Origin: Macrostomum hystrix
Taxonomy: Eukaryota; Platyhelminthes; Macrostomidae
Direction of reading: 5' to 3'
DNA length: 64,000 nt
Assembly (NCBI GenBank): GCA_950097015.1
Contig: CATNEN010000011.1
Coordinates: 6,164,001-6,228,000 of the forward strand
Numbering within the stretch: the stretch's first letter is position 1; each line of letters starts with the position of its first letter. A model generated the notes under the pieces. The model did no database searches, was not told where the DNA came from, and saw only the letters and a program-made list of their open reading frames with translations. Below are positions 12,686 to 22,206 of the stretch, piece after piece. The position numbers and the translations under genes were made by a program.

Positions 12686-13236
12686 GATCGCTTTCAGCAC
12701 CAGATACGTTGGACTTTGATAAGCCGTTAAGTCTTAAGTCGCAGCGTTATGAAAGTGTCAGCTGACGAAAATAATCTGACCCAATTGGGGCAGGCTTAAT
12801 CAATTAAAGAGAATAAACAAACCACTTAAAAATACTCGTGGAAGGAGACGAAACTCAAAATCTATGGAAATGCTTTGAAGGCTACTTTTGAATGATGTGT
12901 AGGTATTATATAATTTTGCCGTGTATTTGTGTGCAGTGAAATACATCAGCATAACCTACGCCTTAGTGTCTAAAGGCCTGCCCGGTGTTAAATTTCAAAG
13001 CCGGAAGGTGTAGTTTTGAGTTAGTCATTGACACCAGTCGCTGTATGGCACCGCGGAAAGCTTAGTGCTCAATTTAAAAGCCCGCTGTCATTTTCCGATT
13101 AAACTGATGTAGTCATTTGTAGTCATTTGGTCGGTTTGAAGGTTATTTCATCGTGCTTTAGGCAAACTAGAACTGGAACTATTACAAACTAGAAAGTTAG
13201 TGCTAGGTTAATTAGTATGTACAGTTCTACTATACT

Positions 13237-13848
13237 CAGCAACAGCTAAAACCCCCCAACTCACGCTGTCACACGGGCACAAAAGTTAAGCAATGTCTTT
13301 AATTCTAGTCTCAGTATCGTGTGTAGGAACCACGAGCATGCAAAAGTGCCGTGACTCGTCGTGGCATCCTGATCACCAGCCGGTTGATGAACTCTTGGGG
13401 CAGCTGCTGCCAGGCATTCAGCACCGCCAGTCGCAACTGTTCAGCATTCTGTGGGGCATCCTGCTGAACTCTTCGCTTTACAAAGTCCCAGACATGCTCG
13501 ATGGGGTTCATGTCTGGAGACTTTGACGGCCAGTTCAATGTGTGAATGCCGAGCTGCTCCTTCAGCAGCTGCACATGTGCTGCTCGATGTGGCGCAGCGT
13601 TGTCGTCTTGAAGCATGCAGTTCTGCGGGCCGCCAAAGGTTGTCGTAGCAAATGGCAGAAACTGCTGCTGTAGCAGCTCTACATAGGTCTGCCCAGTTAC
13701 ACTCTGCTCCAGAATGACAAGCTCCTGTTTTGCCATTCAGTGCGATGCCAGCCCAGGCGTGCAGTGAAACACCTTTCTGAGTCACCGATGGCATACAAAA
13801 CTTTTGGGCCGTGTGACAGCGTGAGTTGGGGGGTTTTAGCTGTTGCTG
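13237..13848 (-). mobile_element. Internally deleted Tc1/mariner-type transposon
   Basis: Perfect 40-bp terminal inverted repeats at 13237-13276 and 13809-13848 (outer end CAGCAACAGCTAAAACC) bound a 612-bp element. The minus-strand interior encodes only the C-terminal part of a DDE transposase. VTQKGVSLHAWAGIALNGK is in one frame (about 13735-13795). After a frameshift, LQDDNAAPHRA and WPSKSPDMNPIEHVWD are in another (13311-13736). Those carry the second and third catalytic acidic positions of Tc1-like enzymes. The N-terminal DNA-binding domain is absent, so the copy is non-autonomous. The TA target duplication is not clear. Confidence 0.88.
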
Positions 13849-14173
13849 TGCAGTTGTCTGTTTTATAGCAGTCTAGAATAAATAGCACACTAGCTGCTTT
13901 ACATTGGTCTATTTGCATTCTATTTTTGCCTAAAATCTAAACTCAGTATTAGGCTGCTTAACTCAGTCATTCAGAACCCGCGCTGCGTCATCGTTTAGTT
14001 TTTTTCTAAGATTGAGGATGTAGACAGAAGCTGGGTGAAAAAACCTACAGTACCTTTGAATAGAACTAAAAGTTATACGGCGGTAATAGTTATAAATAGC
14101 TCAAACCAAAGGTAATATACTCGCATATTTAAAGTTGTGCTGCTTATATTTTTTCTAACATTTCTCATTCAGA
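13849..14173. other. 5' flank of the neprilysin gene
   Basis: AT-rich sequence without a recognised promoter motif. It ends in a pyrimidine tract and CAG at about 14163-14172, one base before the start codon, which looks like a splice acceptor for a 5'-UTR intron or a spliced leader. Confidence 0.4.
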
Positions 14174-16715
14174 ATGGACGCTGAAACAGGCGAGGAAATG
14201 GTAAGTTAGCATAACTTTAAAATCTAATTCTGCGTTTTTATTCAAAGAGCACGCGATGGTAGAGCGGTGCCTTATGCTGCATGTATAGAGTTAGTTGCGT
14301 CGACATCTAATTTTTACAGGGACCACTTAATACTCGTAAACACATGCTTGCACAGTTATAAGTATCGAATTTTAGGTTTTTTCCAACTCTTTTTTTCTAC
14401 AGGTGCAGATAAATGAGGAGCGTTGTGAAAATGCCAACAGGGCAGCCTCGCCGATGCTAGTTCCCCACGTCGTGCAGTCGCGCTCTCGGTGCAAATCTCC
14501 ACGGAGATTTCTAAACCATTTATCGACCGCGATTCTATGCGTACTTCTTTGCGTGTTCATCTTGCTGTATGCCCTTGCTCCACGAGTTTCTGTGGGCCGC
14601 TCGGAAACACACTCCGCAGGTTTGCAAGCGGTGCAGGAGCAGCAGAGCTTGATGTGCACCAATGCAGCGTGCGTCAGTGCCAGCGCATTGCTACAAACCA
14701 GCGTCGACCTCTCGGCGAGACCGTGCCAAGACTTTTTCAGCTTTGCTTGTGGCGGCTTTCAGAAGAACAACCCGTTTAGTGCCGAGACTGTGAACACTGT
14801 GATCAATAGGCACTCTCAGATTGAGACCAATCTGAACGGAAATGTTTTTGAGTTGTTGTACGACAAAAATCTGGCTAAGTCGAAGGATCCGGAATTAAAC
14901 GAAATGTTTCAGGCGGCCAGATTTCTCTACATGTCGTGCCTAAACTGGTATAATCCGCTTAGTGATTGGTCATCGAGACTAGAGCTCCTACCGAACAGTT
15001 GGGTAGCACCTGGAAAGAGCCTGGACATTAGGACACTGATCAGGCCCCTGCTTACATATATTGAAGGCTTCACTGATGTGGAAGATTTCGTTGCCCGGCT
15101 TGTTATAACAGGAACATCCGGACTTCTAGAATTGCAATCAGACCCGAAAATCCTCGTGGCAATGAGGCAAAAAAAAGTTTCCGTCCTGCCATTCGTTCCA
15201 TTGGATTTTCTGTCCCTAGGTAGCCAAAAGATCGAGCAGATAAGCGCAACCGTCGGCCTGAGCTTGACTGGACCCGCGAACCGGTTGGTTTCAGTTCAAG
15301 GCGAGATTATTTTAAGACAACTTTTGCTTGGCAAAAGAGACGTGACCCTGGCTCTATCTGCTGAGGAATTGGACCATGTCACATCTGAGACTCTGCATTT
15401 GATCGGCTTCAAATGGACGAAGTTCTTTGAGCGCCTTAATCAACTATCGAACTACAAGGTCAAGCCTACAACAAAAATTCTAATCACCAGGTATATAGCG
15501 CTAATTGGACTCCTGCAAAAGCTGGTGCCTGAAGTTCGTGCGAGAAGAGGAAGCTTCTATGACTTCATTCGATATCAAGCTGTTCTGTCCGTCATGAGAC
15601 TAGTATCCAGTGGATTGGGTTCCTCCTCCAGTGGCTCCTTGGCCAGCGTCTCTTCAACGTGCATGAAAAAAACAATGGCTGCCATGCCGACAGTTTTAGT
15701 TGAAATGTTTCGCTCTGCCTACACAAACGAAAGCTTCGACCGGGTGAAATCCTTGATAGAGGATATTAACAATGCCATGAAGGTGAATGTGAATGGGGAG
15801 ACGTGGATTTCGCCAGAAAGCAAGCGAAATATAAGCCAGCAGTTAAACGCACTTCACCAAATTGTGTTCTACCCTAAGTTTGAGAAGAACCACCTTACTA
15901 CTGCATATGGTAATCTATCTCGTCGAATTATCAAATCGACCAACTATGGGGAAGTGTTTTTGGCCTTCAAGGGTGCCGTCTTTCGGAACCAAATCTGGCT
16001 GCTAACAACCGAGAGACACTTAAGCGAGGCCATAGCAGTCTTCTTCGACCTCCAATCTGCCAACGCGTTGTACTTTAATGACTTAAACAGCATCTTCATT
16101 CAGCCAGGAATATTGCACACCTTCATGTATAACAAAGACTACCCGGATTACCTGCTGTACGGAGGCATCGGTAGTGTCATTGGTCACGAAATCGGGCACG
16201 CACTCAACTTCGTCCGCCGGCAACAGAACCCGAATGACACACTGACGCAGCCGAGGATAATTGACACCGCCACAGAGCAAGAATTTTTAAATCGAACCTT
16301 CTGTCTGATCGACTCATACGGCCTGATCGGCAAGTCACACAGCGGCAGCGTTCTAAATATTAGCGGCAGCAATTCTGTCTCTGAGAACTTTGCCGATGTC
16401 GTGGGAGTCAATGCTGCATTCCGAGCTTACAGAGCCAGTGTGAGCAGGTCTGGGAGGGAGCCGCAGCGTTTGCCGAGCCAGATGCTCTCAACACTGACTC
16501 CTGACCAGCTTTTCTTTGTCCAGGATGCTCAGTTCCACTGCTCCAAGAGCAATGAAAGATCTGCTTTCATGGCTTTCTTCCAGGGGAATCACTCGCCGCC
16601 CAGGTCTCGCGTCAACGGGAAGGCGATGCACTCGAGGGACTTTGCCAGAGTGTTCAACTGCAGGCCGGGTGATGCCATGTACTTGAACTCTGACAAGAAG
16701 TGTCACTTTTGGTAG
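14174..16715 (+). CDS. Neprilysin-type M13 zinc metallopeptidase (two exons)
   Basis: Exon 1 is 14174-14200 (nine codons, donor GTAAGT). Exon 2 is 14403-16715 (acceptor TCTACAG), in phase 0, giving 779 aa. It is predicted to be a type II membrane ectopeptidase that cleaves small extracellular peptides. There is a short cytoplasmic N terminus, a TM anchor at about residues 48-68, then the Cys-rich start of the ectodomain with PCQDFFSFACGGF. The zinc site HEIGH is at 604-608 and the second zinc motif ENFAD starts near 670. A substrate-binding NALYF stretch precedes the zinc site. The conserved C-terminal end has the transition-state His region (NHSPP, RVNG), FNC and the terminal C-x-x-W. All catalytic residues of the family are present, so it is probably active. 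The length fits the family (about 750 aa). A dead paralogue lies 3 kb upstream. AATAAA at 17039-17044 is a possible poly(A) signal. Confidence 0.95.
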
Positions 16716-17150
16716 TTATGAGACATTATCTAACTTTACAAACGATACTTGATACTCAGTTAAAGGACAAAATTAACGAGCTTGGCTTGAGGAAACTCGA
16801 GAAATCGATATTTGTTTCGTATTTACTCACGTAGTTTAGTAGGAAAATATAGTTTTGCATGCACATTCTTTCTTTGACTTTTCTTTGAGTTTTACCGGCG
16901 TGGTCTTTTCAAACTTAAACGTGTAAACTGCAAGCAACTGCAAACTGCAACTGAGGTTTGTCAAAGTGTTACTGCCTACTAATGCAGTTGAACAAAAATT
17001 TTCCGAGACAATTAACAAGCCTAGTTTTTGTGCTAGTAAATAAACTATTGTCAGCGTACAGAACTTGATTAAAAACGACAAAGTAATGCATAAGTTTTCA
17101 AACTTTTTACTTAACAGTAGAAAGAATACGCTATTTTCCCTTAAAGGAAA
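16716..17150. other. Neprilysin 3' flank
   Basis: AT-rich, with one AATAAA at 17039-17044. No supported gene is present. Confidence 0.35.
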
Positions 17151-17560
17151 GACCATAAGGGTATTTCAAATACCCACTGCCTACTTAATGGTAGATCCCC
17201 AACCAAATGACCGATTGTCATGAAAGTCCACCACATGAATCAACGTTTCCGCCCTTTACGATGAACAAACTTTCAAAGCTTTCGAGATATTCAGCGATAC
17301 TTGTCAAAGAACCTTGATGACAACAACTAACATTGCTCTGACATATTGTTTCAATAACCTGCATGAAGCATCGGCGGCGACCGTCGGGACCTTCAACAGA
17401 AGCAGCCGTCTGTGAGATGCCGATTGGAGTGTCTGGGATGCTGAGAACAAAGGTCCTGCGACTGATGGACATTATTCGTGGAGCCGACATGGTTCCATAC
17501 GAACTAATGAAATTGCGATTGGTTGAATATTTTAGGAGGTACAGAAAAAAAGAGAAATGT
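17150..17560 (-). repeat. Dispersed repeat D, copy 1
   Basis: On the minus strand this contains CTCCTAAAATATTCAACC (17510-17550) and, about 330 bp further on, AGTGGGTATTTGAAATACCC (near 17165). Both blocks recur in the same order but only about 40 bp apart at 27530-27610, suggesting a family with internal insertion or deletion. The open frames here (17218-17490, 17363-17614) are not supported as genes. Confidence 0.55.
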
Positions 17561-17752
17561 GAGCATTTGAAATGCCCCCAAAGTCCTTCTACTGTTACTA
17601 CAGGGCATGACTAGAAGGGACAAAACAGAAAACCCAAATTTTACGTGATTAAGATTTTTTAACTAAGAAAAAACACCAGACTCGAGTTGATAATTATTTT
17701 TGGCTTTTTATGAAAACAGTGTGAAAACGTTGACGCAAGTGGATAAAACGGC

Positions 17753-17758
17753 TTTATT
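17753..17758 (-). terminator. Poly(A) signal for the small heat-shock protein gene
   Basis: AATAAA on the minus strand, about 230 nt after the stop codon at 17990, in an otherwise AT-rich 3' flank. Confidence 0.55.
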
Positions 17759-17989
17759 GCGTGATGAAAAACTGCAGATGTTGCTACGTAGATGAGCTAG
17801 ATCACTGGGATAAGCAATGTTGAAAACGCAGTACTAGCACGAACTAGAGAAAACGCACACGCTGATATACTACTACTGAGTAGAGCGCATGAGACAAAGC
17901 CAGTGAAAATGAGGAAGAAAAGCTGGGAAATGTGAAACAATCAACGCAGAAGCAACTATTAGTGCAGAGGTTTGTGATCAAAAGTCTGC

Positions 17990-18784
17990 TCAGCTCTGCT
18001 TGGCCTCCTCAACTGGCTTCTCCATCTCCATGGGTACGTCCTTGAGCTGCGGCTTCTCCGGAGCCGGTGGCGCCTCGAACGGCGCCTCGATGCAGAGCCG
18101 GCCATCGGGACTGAGCTTGCTCACCAACTGGTCCATCTTGGTGCCCTGAGGCAGCTGGAAGATTCGCTCCAGCCGCTTGTGCAGCCGCTGACCGCCGGCC
18201 TCCTGCTTGTGCTCCGCCTCCACCAGCACGCAGTCGCCCTGCTGACGTACGCGAATCTCGCTCGGCTGGAACTCGCGCACCGACAGCTCGGCCTTGAACC
18301 GCTTGCTGCCATCCTCCGCCTGCACCACCTGGCCCGAGCCGTCCGACTGCAAGTCGCCCCGCAGCAGGTTGCGAAGCTCGTCCCACACCGACCCTCCCTG
18401 CTGCTGCTGCTGCACCTGCTGCTCCTTGAACGGCGCCCGCAGCACAAGCATGCCGTCTCGGGTGAAGCCGCTGTTCAGCTTCTCAGCGTCCACCTCCTCC
18501 GGCAGGTCCACCGTCCGCTTCACCTCCGTCACGTCCTCGCCATTCTCCAGCCGGGCCACCACTCGCACTTTCCGCTCCTCTCGCTTCACCGACACGTCTT
18601 TCGGCGAGAAGCCGAGAAGGTCCACAGTGCGGCTCCACTGGCGCGGCCTCCTCGGACCCCTGTGGCGCAGCAGCTGCACCAGCGGATCGTACTCCGGCGT
18701 CAGCCAGTCGTCCAGCTCGCTCAATGCAGCCACAAGCGGCAGCGAATGAGTGTAAGCAGTGCTCGGTGCGATCCACAGAGACAT
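17990..18784 (-). CDS. Small heat-shock protein with two alpha-crystallin domains
   Basis: A single-exon gene of 264 aa. The ATP-independent chaperone holds unfolding proteins in the cytoplasm. Two alpha-crystallin domains are visible. The first is about residues 45-120 (starting WSRTVDLLGFSP, ending GMLVLRAPF). The second is about 155-240 (starting KRFKAELSVREF, ending GRLCIEAPF). A glutamine-rich linker (QQVQQQQQ) separates them, and an acidic/proline tail follows. Most animal family members have one domain; tandem domains are known from flatworms. The start is chosen because it is the first ATG after a TATA box at about -115 and because the preceding sequence has clustered heat-shock elements. 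The lack of introns fits a heat-inducible gene. Confidence 0.93.
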   Translation of the reverse strand: MSLWIAPSTAYTHSLPLVAALSELDDWLTPEYDPLVQLLRHRGPRRPRQWSRTVDLLGFSPKDVSVKREERKVRVVARLENGEDVTEVKRTVDLPEEVDAEKLNSGFTRDGMLVLRAPFKEQQVQQQQQGGSVWDELRNLLRGDLQSDGSGQVVQAEDGSKRFKAELSVREFQPSEIRVRQQGDCVLVEAEHKQEAGGQRLHKRLERIFQLPQGTKMDQLVSKLSPDGRLCIEAPFEAPPAPEKPQLKDVPMEMEKPVEEAKQS

Positions 18785-18896
18785 GCTTCTCGAGTTTGCT
18801 TTGAAAGTCGTGGCTATTCGCTTGGCAGTTGCTATGCTCAGCTTGAGTTTGCTCTCTTGCTTGAGTCCTGACTGTTGGCTAGGGCAGCTGCCTCGC

Positions 18897-18903
18897 TTAT
18901 ATA
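18897..18903 (-). promoter_or_regulatory. TATA box of the small heat-shock protein gene
   Basis: TATATAA read on the minus strand, about 115 nt before the start codon and immediately downstream of the heat-shock elements, as expected for a heat-shock core promoter. Confidence 0.75.
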
Positions 18904-18915
18904 GACTGCGCTGAG

Positions 18916-18955
18916 GAAGCTTCTAGAATTTCAGGCATTCCAGAAATTTCTAGAA
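18916..18955 (-). promoter_or_regulatory. Two heat-shock elements (HSF binding sites)
   Basis: Two runs of alternating 5-bp nGAAn units, written as on the plus strand: GAAgcTTCtaGAA at 18916-18928, and TTCcaGAAatTTCtaGAA at 18938-18955. Three and four perfectly spaced units fit the trimeric heat-shock factor consensus. They lie just upstream of the TATA box. Confidence 0.85.
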
Positions 18956-19029
18956 ACTCTCCTCAGTTTCCAAATTTAGCAAGCGAAAGGTTCATATTTC
19001 TACTATAAGTAGATGACGTGATCGTAGAA

Positions 19030-19042
19030 TTCTAGAAATTTC
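19030..19042 (-). promoter_or_regulatory. Distal heat-shock element
   Basis: TTCtaGAAatTTC has three correctly phased inverted units, about 130 bp upstream of the TATA box. A loose flanking GAA at 19027 may extend it. Confidence 0.7.
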
Positions 19043-19274
19043 TTCATTCTAGCTCATTTTGGCACGAAAACGCTACTGATATTGATGAATTAAACTTATC
19101 TATTCGTGATTCTGTTTCTGTAAAAAAGAAGACCCTTAAGTTCCGGGAAATACGGCACCTTAATTTTTACAATTGAAAAATGAAAATCTGTAGAATGATA
19201 CCAATAATATACAAACAAAAATAATTAAAAACCTAAAATAGAATGACTAGAAAATTAGGGAACAATGACCGAGA

Positions 19275-20650
19275 GCCTGTAAAAACCGCTGGAAATCGAG
19301 GAAGAATGACCACAGGAAATAGTGGAAGAATAACCGCTGGAAATTGTGGAAGGATAACCACAGGAAATCGTGGAAGGATAACCGCTGGAAATTGTGGAAG
19401 AATGACCACAGGAAATCGTGGAAAAATAACCACAGGAAATCGTGGAAGGATAACCACAGGAAATCCGGGAAGAAAAACCACAGGAAATCGTGGAAGAATA
19501 ACCACAGGAAATCGTGGAAGAATAACCATAGGAAATCGTGGAAGAATGACCACAGGAAATCGTGGAAGAATAACCACAGGAAATCGTGGAAGGATAACCG
19601 CTGGAAATCGTGGAAGAATAACCATAGGAAATTGTGGAAGAATGACCACAGGAAATCGTGGAAGAAAACCTACAGGAAACCGTGGAAGAATAACCATAGG
19701 AAATCGTGGAAGAATAACCACAGGAAATCGTGGAAGGATAACCACAGGAAATCGTGGAAGAATAACCACAGGAAATCGGGGAAGAAAAACCACAGGAAAT
19801 CGTGGAAGAATAACCACAGGAAATCGTGGAAGAATAACCGCTGGAAATCGTGGAAGAATAACCATAGGAAATTGTGGAAGAATGACCACAGGAAATCGTG
19901 GAAGAAAACCTACAGGAAACCGTGGAAGAATGACCACAGGAAATCGTGGAACAATAACGTCTGGAAATCGTGGAAGAATGACCACAGGAAATCGTGGAAC
20001 AATAACCGCTGGAAATCGTGGAAGAATAACCGCTGGAAATCGTGGAAGAATGACCACAGAAAATCGTGGAACAATAACCGCTGGAAATCGTGGAAGAATG
20101 ACCACAGGAAATCGTGGAACAATAACCGCTGGAAATCGTGGAAGAATGACCACAGGAAATCGTGGAACAATAACCGCTGGAAATCGTGGAAGAATGACCA
20201 CAGGAAATCGTGGAAGAATGACCACAGGAAATCGTGGAACAATAACCGCTGGAAATCGTGGAGGAATGACCACAGGAAATCGTGGAACAATAACCGCTGG
20301 AAATCGTGGAAGAATGACCACAGGAAATCGTGGAACAATAACCGCTGGAAATCGTGGAAGAATGACCACAGGAAATCGTGGAAGAATGACCACAGGAAAT
20401 CGTGGAAGAATGACCGCTGGAAATCGTGGAGGAATGACCACAGGAAATTGTGGAGGAATGACCACAGGAAATCGTGGAGGAATGACCACAGGAAATCGTG
20501 GAAGAATGACCACAGGAAATCGTGGAAGAATGACCACAGGAAATCGTGGAAGAATGACCACAGGAAATTGTGGAGGAATGACCACAGGAAATCGTGGAGG
20601 AATGACCACAGGAAATCGTGGAAGAATGACCACAGGAATCGTGGAGGAAT
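19275..20650. repeat. 24-bp minisatellite, about 57 copies
   Basis: The unit is approximately GGAAATCGTGGAAGAATGACCACA, cut here into GGAAATCGTGGAAGAA plus TGACCACA. Main variants are CCGCTGG for CCACAGG and AACAATAACC for AGAATGACC. Since 24 is divisible by 3, several frames on both strands stay open for over 400 codons; these are repeat shadows. It lies between the heat-shock gene and the BCKDK gene. Confidence 0.96.
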
Positions 20651-21419
20651 GGCCAGGTAATTCGTGAAACAACGATCAGTAACGGAATTACAAGGCTAAT
20701 TTCAAAGTCTGCAAAAAACTGCTTGACAAATTTTCCTACTAGCAGCAGGTATATTAAATTTGACCATCCATTTAAAGAAAAAACATAGACCTTGTGCACA
20801 ACAAAGCAAAACGAGAACAAGTTCTGCTATGAAACACTTAAAAAGCACGGGTTAAACACAATAATATAGAAACTGCAACGACTGCAATGACTAAATTTCA
20901 GCACGCTTTGTATGCTGACAGTTAAACAGTTAAACAGAATGTCACTGACAAGAGACAGCGCTATTTAATGCGATTACGCTAACAATTAGGCGCCAATGTG
21001 ACTACTGATTAAAGGTATCTATTTTATATGCGCAAGTAGTAAGCAGCTGGGACCTCTGCAATGAGAATTTGTGACTGAGAACTTGGGAACATGCGTGCAA
21101 CATGGGAACTGTATTTTGAGAAGAAATATATATATAATAATTTAAAATCTACAACAGATTACTGTCTGATTGGGTTCCAAGTAAGTTAATTGGAGAATTA
21201 CTGCAGTAAGTTTTATCAAATTTAAATTTACACTGAATTAGTAGATTATTCAGCATCTACTCAGCACGAAGAAAATAGAAAAAATACTTGTTCATTACTT
21301 CTCCGGAACCAGACCTTAACTTAGCTTCGGGACTCTGGGAATATTGAAATCAGAGCCAAAGAAACAGATTGTACTGCCTTTCCAAAGTGCTCCAATTTTT
21401 TGTATTTGTACCATATTCT
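20651..21419. other. Intergenic spacer
   Basis: AT-rich sequence with scattered short homopolymers. I see no gene or mobile element. Confidence 0.4.
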
Positions 21420-22015
21420 ACGGTAGTCTTTGTAGTCAAACTAGACCCAATCTTAAAGTAAAGTCTTTGTAGCTAAATTAGACTCAACCCTTCAGTAGTC
21501 TTTGTAGGTAAACAGAACCAATCGTACAGAAATCTTTGTAGCTAAAGTAGATCCAATGCCACAGTAGTCTTAGTAGTTGATGTAGACCAAATCCTACAGT
21601 AGTCTTTGTAGCTAAGGTTGTAGAGGTTGTAGCCTAGTGGTTAGGGCGTCGGACTCACGACTTGAAGGTCGGGGGTTCGATTCCCGACTCCACTGGAACA
21701 ATTTGCGTCCTTTAGCAAGACACTTAACTCTGCATTGCTTCAGTTCACCCAGCTGTTAAATGGGTACCAGCATCAGCTGGGATAACTGAAGGTGGGTGTG
21801 GTGTCCCCCCAGTCCGTGGACTGAACAGCTGTACGCAGCCTTCAGATGCGCCGCGCATTAGCTGCGGCTGTGCTTTCGGCTGCACATCTGACCCAATTGG
21901 GGCAGGTGTAATCAATTATTATTATTAATTATTCTAGCTAAACTATACGTAATCCTACAGGAGTCTTTGTAGGTAAACTAGACACAATCCTACAGTAGTC
22001 TTGGTGGCTACTTCA
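21420..22015. repeat. Degenerate ~34-bp tandem repeat interrupted by a SINE
   Basis: Imperfect units with the core AGTCTTTGTAGCTAAACTAG followed by ACCCAATCCTACAGT. Several units lie on each side of the SINE A copy at 21620-21940, so the retroposon landed within the array. Confidence 0.75.
21620..21940 (+). mobile_element. SINE family A copy 3
   Basis: Full-length copy with intact box A (TAGCCTAGTGGTTAGG) and box B (GGTTCGATTCC). It has the complete central region and ends with ATCAATTATTATT. This is the best-preserved head of the three long copies. Confidence 0.9.
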
Positions 22016-22206
22016 GTCAAACAAAGACTGAATTCCAGTCGAATATTTCGGCACACTTAAGAATATCAATTCTTGGTTACCATGTACTAAATTACAATGT
22101 CAAAAATTAATACCACGAAAGCAAACAATCAGGTGTAAACGTGAGATTTCTTCACCAACACGGAAGCGAATATTTTAGTCGCTAAGTGGAGAAAAACAAG
22201 CGGAAC

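Larger units (their letters stand above)
11228..12806 (+). repeat. Segmental duplication, right copy, ending in a SINE tail fragment
   Basis: Second copy of the block at 7108-8604. At the distal breakpoint (12772/12773) it passes straight into about 34 bp matching the SINE A 3' tail (CTGACCCAATTGGGGCAGG). The left copy continues instead into unrelated sequence. The duplicate is therefore bracketed by a SINE head and a SINE tail. Confidence 0.88.

Noticed and set aside
13451..13794. Alternative frames over the Tc1-like element as separate genes
   Set aside because: They are frameshifted pieces or antisense shadows of one transposase remnant.
17218..17614. Two opposing 80-90 codon frames near 17.4 kb
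   Set aside because: They lie within a dispersed repeat and match no known domain.
19233..20820. Open frames of 438-521 codons on both strands over the 24-bp array
   Set aside because: All are shadows of a tandem repeat whose unit length is divisible by three; several frames are open equally.
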